Part shown: piece after piece, positions 6,072 to 8,024 of the stretch
Numbering within the stretch: position 1 is the stretch's first letter
Layout of the letters: each line of letters begins with the position of its first letter
Made by a program: the position numbers and the translations under genes
The notes under the pieces: generated by a model
What the model saw: only the letters and a program-made list of their open reading frames with translations
What the model was told of the DNA's origin: nothing
Database searches by the model: none
NCBI GenBank assembly: GCA_017623335.1
Contig: JAGAPI010000019.1
Location: 1 to 8,024 of the forward strand
Reading direction: 5' to 3'
Origin: Prevotella sp.
GTDB lineage: Bacteria > Bacteroidota > Bacteroidia > Bacteroidales > Bacteroidaceae
DNA: 8,024 bases

Positions 6072-6713
6072 TCAGTTGTTAATTTCCTCATTGTTATCTT
6101 CATCGGTCACCACCAGCTCGTAGTCGCCGTACTTCTCCAGCCGCATCAGCTCCTCATAGAGTTTTACGCACGCCCAGGCATCAATGGCTGCATACATCTT
6201 TTGCCTGTCGGTGAGAATGTCGGCTTCCCAATTGGTAAGCCGCTGGTTCTTGCTTATCTTCATGCCAAAGAAATTGGCATAAAGTTTCTGCAGCGCGAGG
6301 TCCTTCACGCCAATTTCGCTGACATGTTTCTGCAGGTCGATGAACAGACCTGGCTTAAACTTATACACTTTAGCAAGCGACAGCATGTCGTCGCGGAGCG
6401 ACAGCCCGATTTTCGGCACCGTGGTGTCCTCAAGCAGGCGCACTATGTCGCTGTTTTTCCCAATATGCTTCAGGCGGAACAGGAAACAAATATCGTGTGT
6501 CGACACCTGAAGCAGCGACACTGTGTAGTTCACTCCCTTGCGGAAAGAGGGCCGTGTTTCGGTATCGACACCCAAGATGGGCTGTGACAGCAAAAAGTCA
6601 ACAGCCTTTTTGGTTTCAGAAGCCGACACCACAACAATAATTCTCCCCTCAAACACCACCTGAGGCATGTTTGGAATCAGAGATTTGTCAATTTTAGTAT
6701 ATATCGTTTTCAT
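6072..6713 (-). CDS. DEDDy-family 3'-5' exonuclease domain protein
   Basis: This 213-residue protein is a single DEDD exonuclease domain of the RNase D/WRN type. Exo I is GVDTET (D50, E52), Exo II is KIGLSLRDDMLSL with D108 as the aligned acid, and Exo III is YAAIDAWA (Y174 with D178), the Y-x3-D spacing of the DEDDy subgroup. All four metal-binding acids and the tyrosine are present. FIDLQKHVSE and GVKDLALQKLYANFFG (135-150) match the substrate-strand region of the family. No HRDC or helicase domain follows, unlike RNase D. It should trim 3' ends of RNA or DNA; its place ahead of two RNA-modification genes favours RNA. The ATG at 6713 is chosen over one at 6800 because the latter adds 29 unconserved residues and runs through both promoters. 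The C-terminal tail is acidic. Confidence 0.9.
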   Translation of the reverse strand: MKTIYTKIDKSLIPNMPQVVFEGRIIVVVSASETKKAVDFLLSQPILGVDTETRPSFRKGVNYTVSLLQVSTHDICFLFRLKHIGKNSDIVRLLEDTTVPKIGLSLRDDMLSLAKVYKFKPGLFIDLQKHVSEIGVKDLALQKLYANFFGMKISKNQRLTNWEADILTDRQKMYAAIDAWACVKLYEELMRLEKYGDYELVVTDEDNNEEINN

Positions 6714-6733
6714 TGATTTCTTAAAATCTGCTG

Positions 6734-6764
6734 CAAAAATACAAAAAAAATATGAATATCTTGC
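6734..6764 (-). promoter_or_regulatory. Promoter for the exonuclease-rlmI-tilS operon
   Basis: TATTTTTG on the minus strand (6734-6741) fits the Bacteroidota -7 consensus TAnnTTTG. The expected -33 position, near 6762-6765, reads TGCA within TTCTGCAAG, so the -33 box is poor. Transcription should start near 6727, giving a leader of about 14 nt. A run of eight A lies between the boxes. Confidence 0.55.
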
Positions 6765-6792
6765 AGAATATGAAAAAAAAGAAGTACTTTTG
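6761..6792 (+). promoter_or_regulatory. Promoter for ftsK
   Basis: TTG at 6761-6763 and TACTTTTG at 6785-6792 are about 21 bp apart, matching the Bacteroidota -33/-7 pattern. Transcription should start near 6799, 20 nt before the ATG. Eight consecutive A at 6773-6780 fill the spacer. Confidence 0.65.
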
Positions 6793-6818
6793 CAGTTCAA
6801 ACAGAAATTTAATACACA

Positions 6819-8024
6819 ATGGTCAGAGCAAAAAAGACTGTAAAAAGCAAGTCCTTTTTACAAAGCATCGGCATAAACAATGTACTTCACAACGAAAATG
6901 CAAACTTTTTCATAGGGTTTGTGCTTCTTGCGGTTGCAATTTACCTCACGCTGGCATTCATATCATATTTCACCACAGGAATGGCAGACCAGACGGCTAT
7001 TGAGTCGCCCCGTGCCGGCGAGATAATAAACGAAAACTTTGAGTTTCAGAACAAATGCGGTTCACTGGGAGCCTACATTTCCTACTTTTTCATGAAACAG
7101 TGCTTCGGACTGGCTGCATTTTTCATACCTGTGTTCCTTATGTTCTCGGCACTCAACATGATGCGTGTCTTCGACATAAAACTGTGGAAATGGTTCTTCG
7201 CACTTGTGGTGGTGATGCTATGGCTCAGCGTTGCCATGGCAAAATTCCTTTCACCGTTCTTTGCAGACAGTTTCTTCAATCCCGGCGGCGACCACGGACT
7301 GTTTGTGTGTCAGCGCTGCGAAGGACTTACAGGTGCTCCCGGACTGATGGTTATACTCGCCACAACAGCCATTGCGTTTATGATGTATCTCAGTGTGGAG
7401 ACCATCAACTTCATCCGTAAGCTGCTCAACCCTGCACATTATTTTAAAAAGATACCATTCACGGTACACAGCGGAGAGAGCAAAGCCGACGATGCAGAAA
7501 ACCAAAACGACACTGAGGAACAGCCAGTTGAGATTTTCGACGATCCTTCATCGCAGGAGATTGATTTCGGCAAAGGCGACAAGGACGAAACACCCAAGAT
7601 AAAGGACGACGGATATGCCGACGGAGGCAAGACCGGCAAAGACGGTGATAGCGATGACGTAGAAATTGAGATTAACGACACCAAAGAGGAGGAAAAGGCT
7701 GATGGTCCAGAACTTGTGGAAGTGGGCGACAAGATGCTGTCACCCTACGACCCGAAGAAAGACCTTGAAAACTACCGATACCCCACCCTCGACCTGCTCG
7801 ACAGGCACGACAACGGCGGCAGGTCGTACATTGACATGGAAGAACAGAACGCCAACAAGAACCGTATTGTTGACGTGCTCCGCACCTTTGGAGTGGAGAT
7901 AAACAGCATCAAGGCAACAGTGGGTCCCACCATTACGCTCTATGAGATAACGCTCAAAGAAGGTGTGAGAATATCCAAGGTACGCTCGCTTGAAGACGAC
8001 ATAGCCCTGAGCCTTGCCGCCCTC
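6819..8024 (+). CDS. ftsK: FtsK/SpoIIIE-family DNA translocase, 3' end outside window
   Basis: An open frame of 402 codons reaches the right edge without a stop. FtsK is the septum-anchored, ATP-driven DNA pump that clears and aligns chromosome termini during division. Visible parts are a basic cytoplasmic N-terminus (1-28); four predicted membrane segments near 29-52, 92-114, 122-145 and 172-192; a strongly acidic, low-complexity linker (about 218-310, rich in D, E, K and G); and the beginning of the alpha domain (YRYPTLDLL at 319-327, IVDVLRTFGVEI at 350-361, VGPTITLYEI at 368-377). The Walker A/B motor and the gamma DNA-reading domain lie beyond the window. An in-frame TAA at 6810-6812 makes this ATG the first possible start. 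Four membrane segments and a short linker are typical of non-enterobacterial FtsK. Divergent from the exonuclease operon. Confidence 0.95.
   Translation, partial: MVRAKKTVKSKSFLQSIGINNVLHNENANFFIGFVLLAVAIYLTLAFISYFTTGMADQTAIESPRAGEIINENFEFQNKCGSLGAYISYFFMKQCFGLAAFFIPVFLMFSALNMMRVFDIKLWKWFFALVVVMLWLSVAMAKFLSPFFADSFFNPGGDHGLFVCQRCEGLTGAPGLMVILATTAIAFMMYLSVETINFIRKLLNPAHYFKKIPFTVHSGESKADDAENQNDTEEQPVEIFDDPSSQEIDFGKGDKDETPKIKDDGYADGGKTGKDGDSDDVEIEINDTKEEEKADGPELVEVGDKMLSPYDPKKDLENYRYPTLDLLDRHDNGGRSYIDMEEQNANKNRIVDVLRTFGVEINSIKATVGPTITLYEITLKEGVRISKVRSLEDDIALSLAAL

Noticed and set aside
5103..6587. 494-codon plus-strand frame antisense to rlmI and the exonuclease gene
   Set aside because: Both minus-strand genes carry full catalytic motifs, and the antisense frame crosses their junction. 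Its product shows no recognisable domain. Long shadow frames are common opposite genes with strong codon bias.

Overview
The window looks like chromosomal DNA of a Bacteroidota bacterium, most likely close to Prevotella. The evidence is the set of TAnnTTTG -7 promoter boxes with TTTG or TTG about 20 bp upstream, the lack of strong Shine-Dalgarno sequences, a Bacteroidota-type lipoprotein signal, and the character of the tilS, rlmI-like and ftsK products. The genus is an inference from protein flavour, not a database result.

Layout from left to right. A HAD-superfamily phosphatase/phosphomutase (minus strand, C-terminus off the left edge) is divergent from a plus-strand cluster of three genes: a DUF3298/RsiV-like lipoprotein, rsmG (16S rRNA m7G527 methyltransferase) and a glyoxalase II-like metallo-hydrolase. 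The two divergent promoters between 598 and 742 are nearly mirror images, and their -33 boxes are the two arms of one palindrome. The gap between rsmG and the hydrolase holds a degenerate 7-bp AATTnnn repeat folded around a small hairpin.

The convergent gap 2904-3478 has no credible gene and is the most unusual part of the window. It holds a 494-bp element (2971-3464) bounded by perfect 29-bp inverted repeats. Inside are direct and inverted copies of an 11-bp unit, GGGTGATAGAT, flanking a central row of four 17-bp dyads (GTMCA-N7-TGKAC) spaced exactly 22 bp apart. The dyads carry paired compensatory changes. It encodes no transposase and could be a MITE-like element, a multi-site protein-binding locus or a structured RNA.

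To the right, a tight minus-strand operon runs 3'-5' exonuclease, rlmI-like 23S rRNA methyltransferase, then tilS (tRNA-Ile lysidine synthetase), with gaps of 36 and 1 bp. All three are plausibly RNA-processing or RNA-modifying enzymes. It is divergent from ftsK, the cell-division DNA translocase, which is cut by the right edge after its membrane domain, acidic linker and the start of the alpha domain. Most of the window is ordinary housekeeping; the novelty is in the non-coding DNA at 2971-3464.
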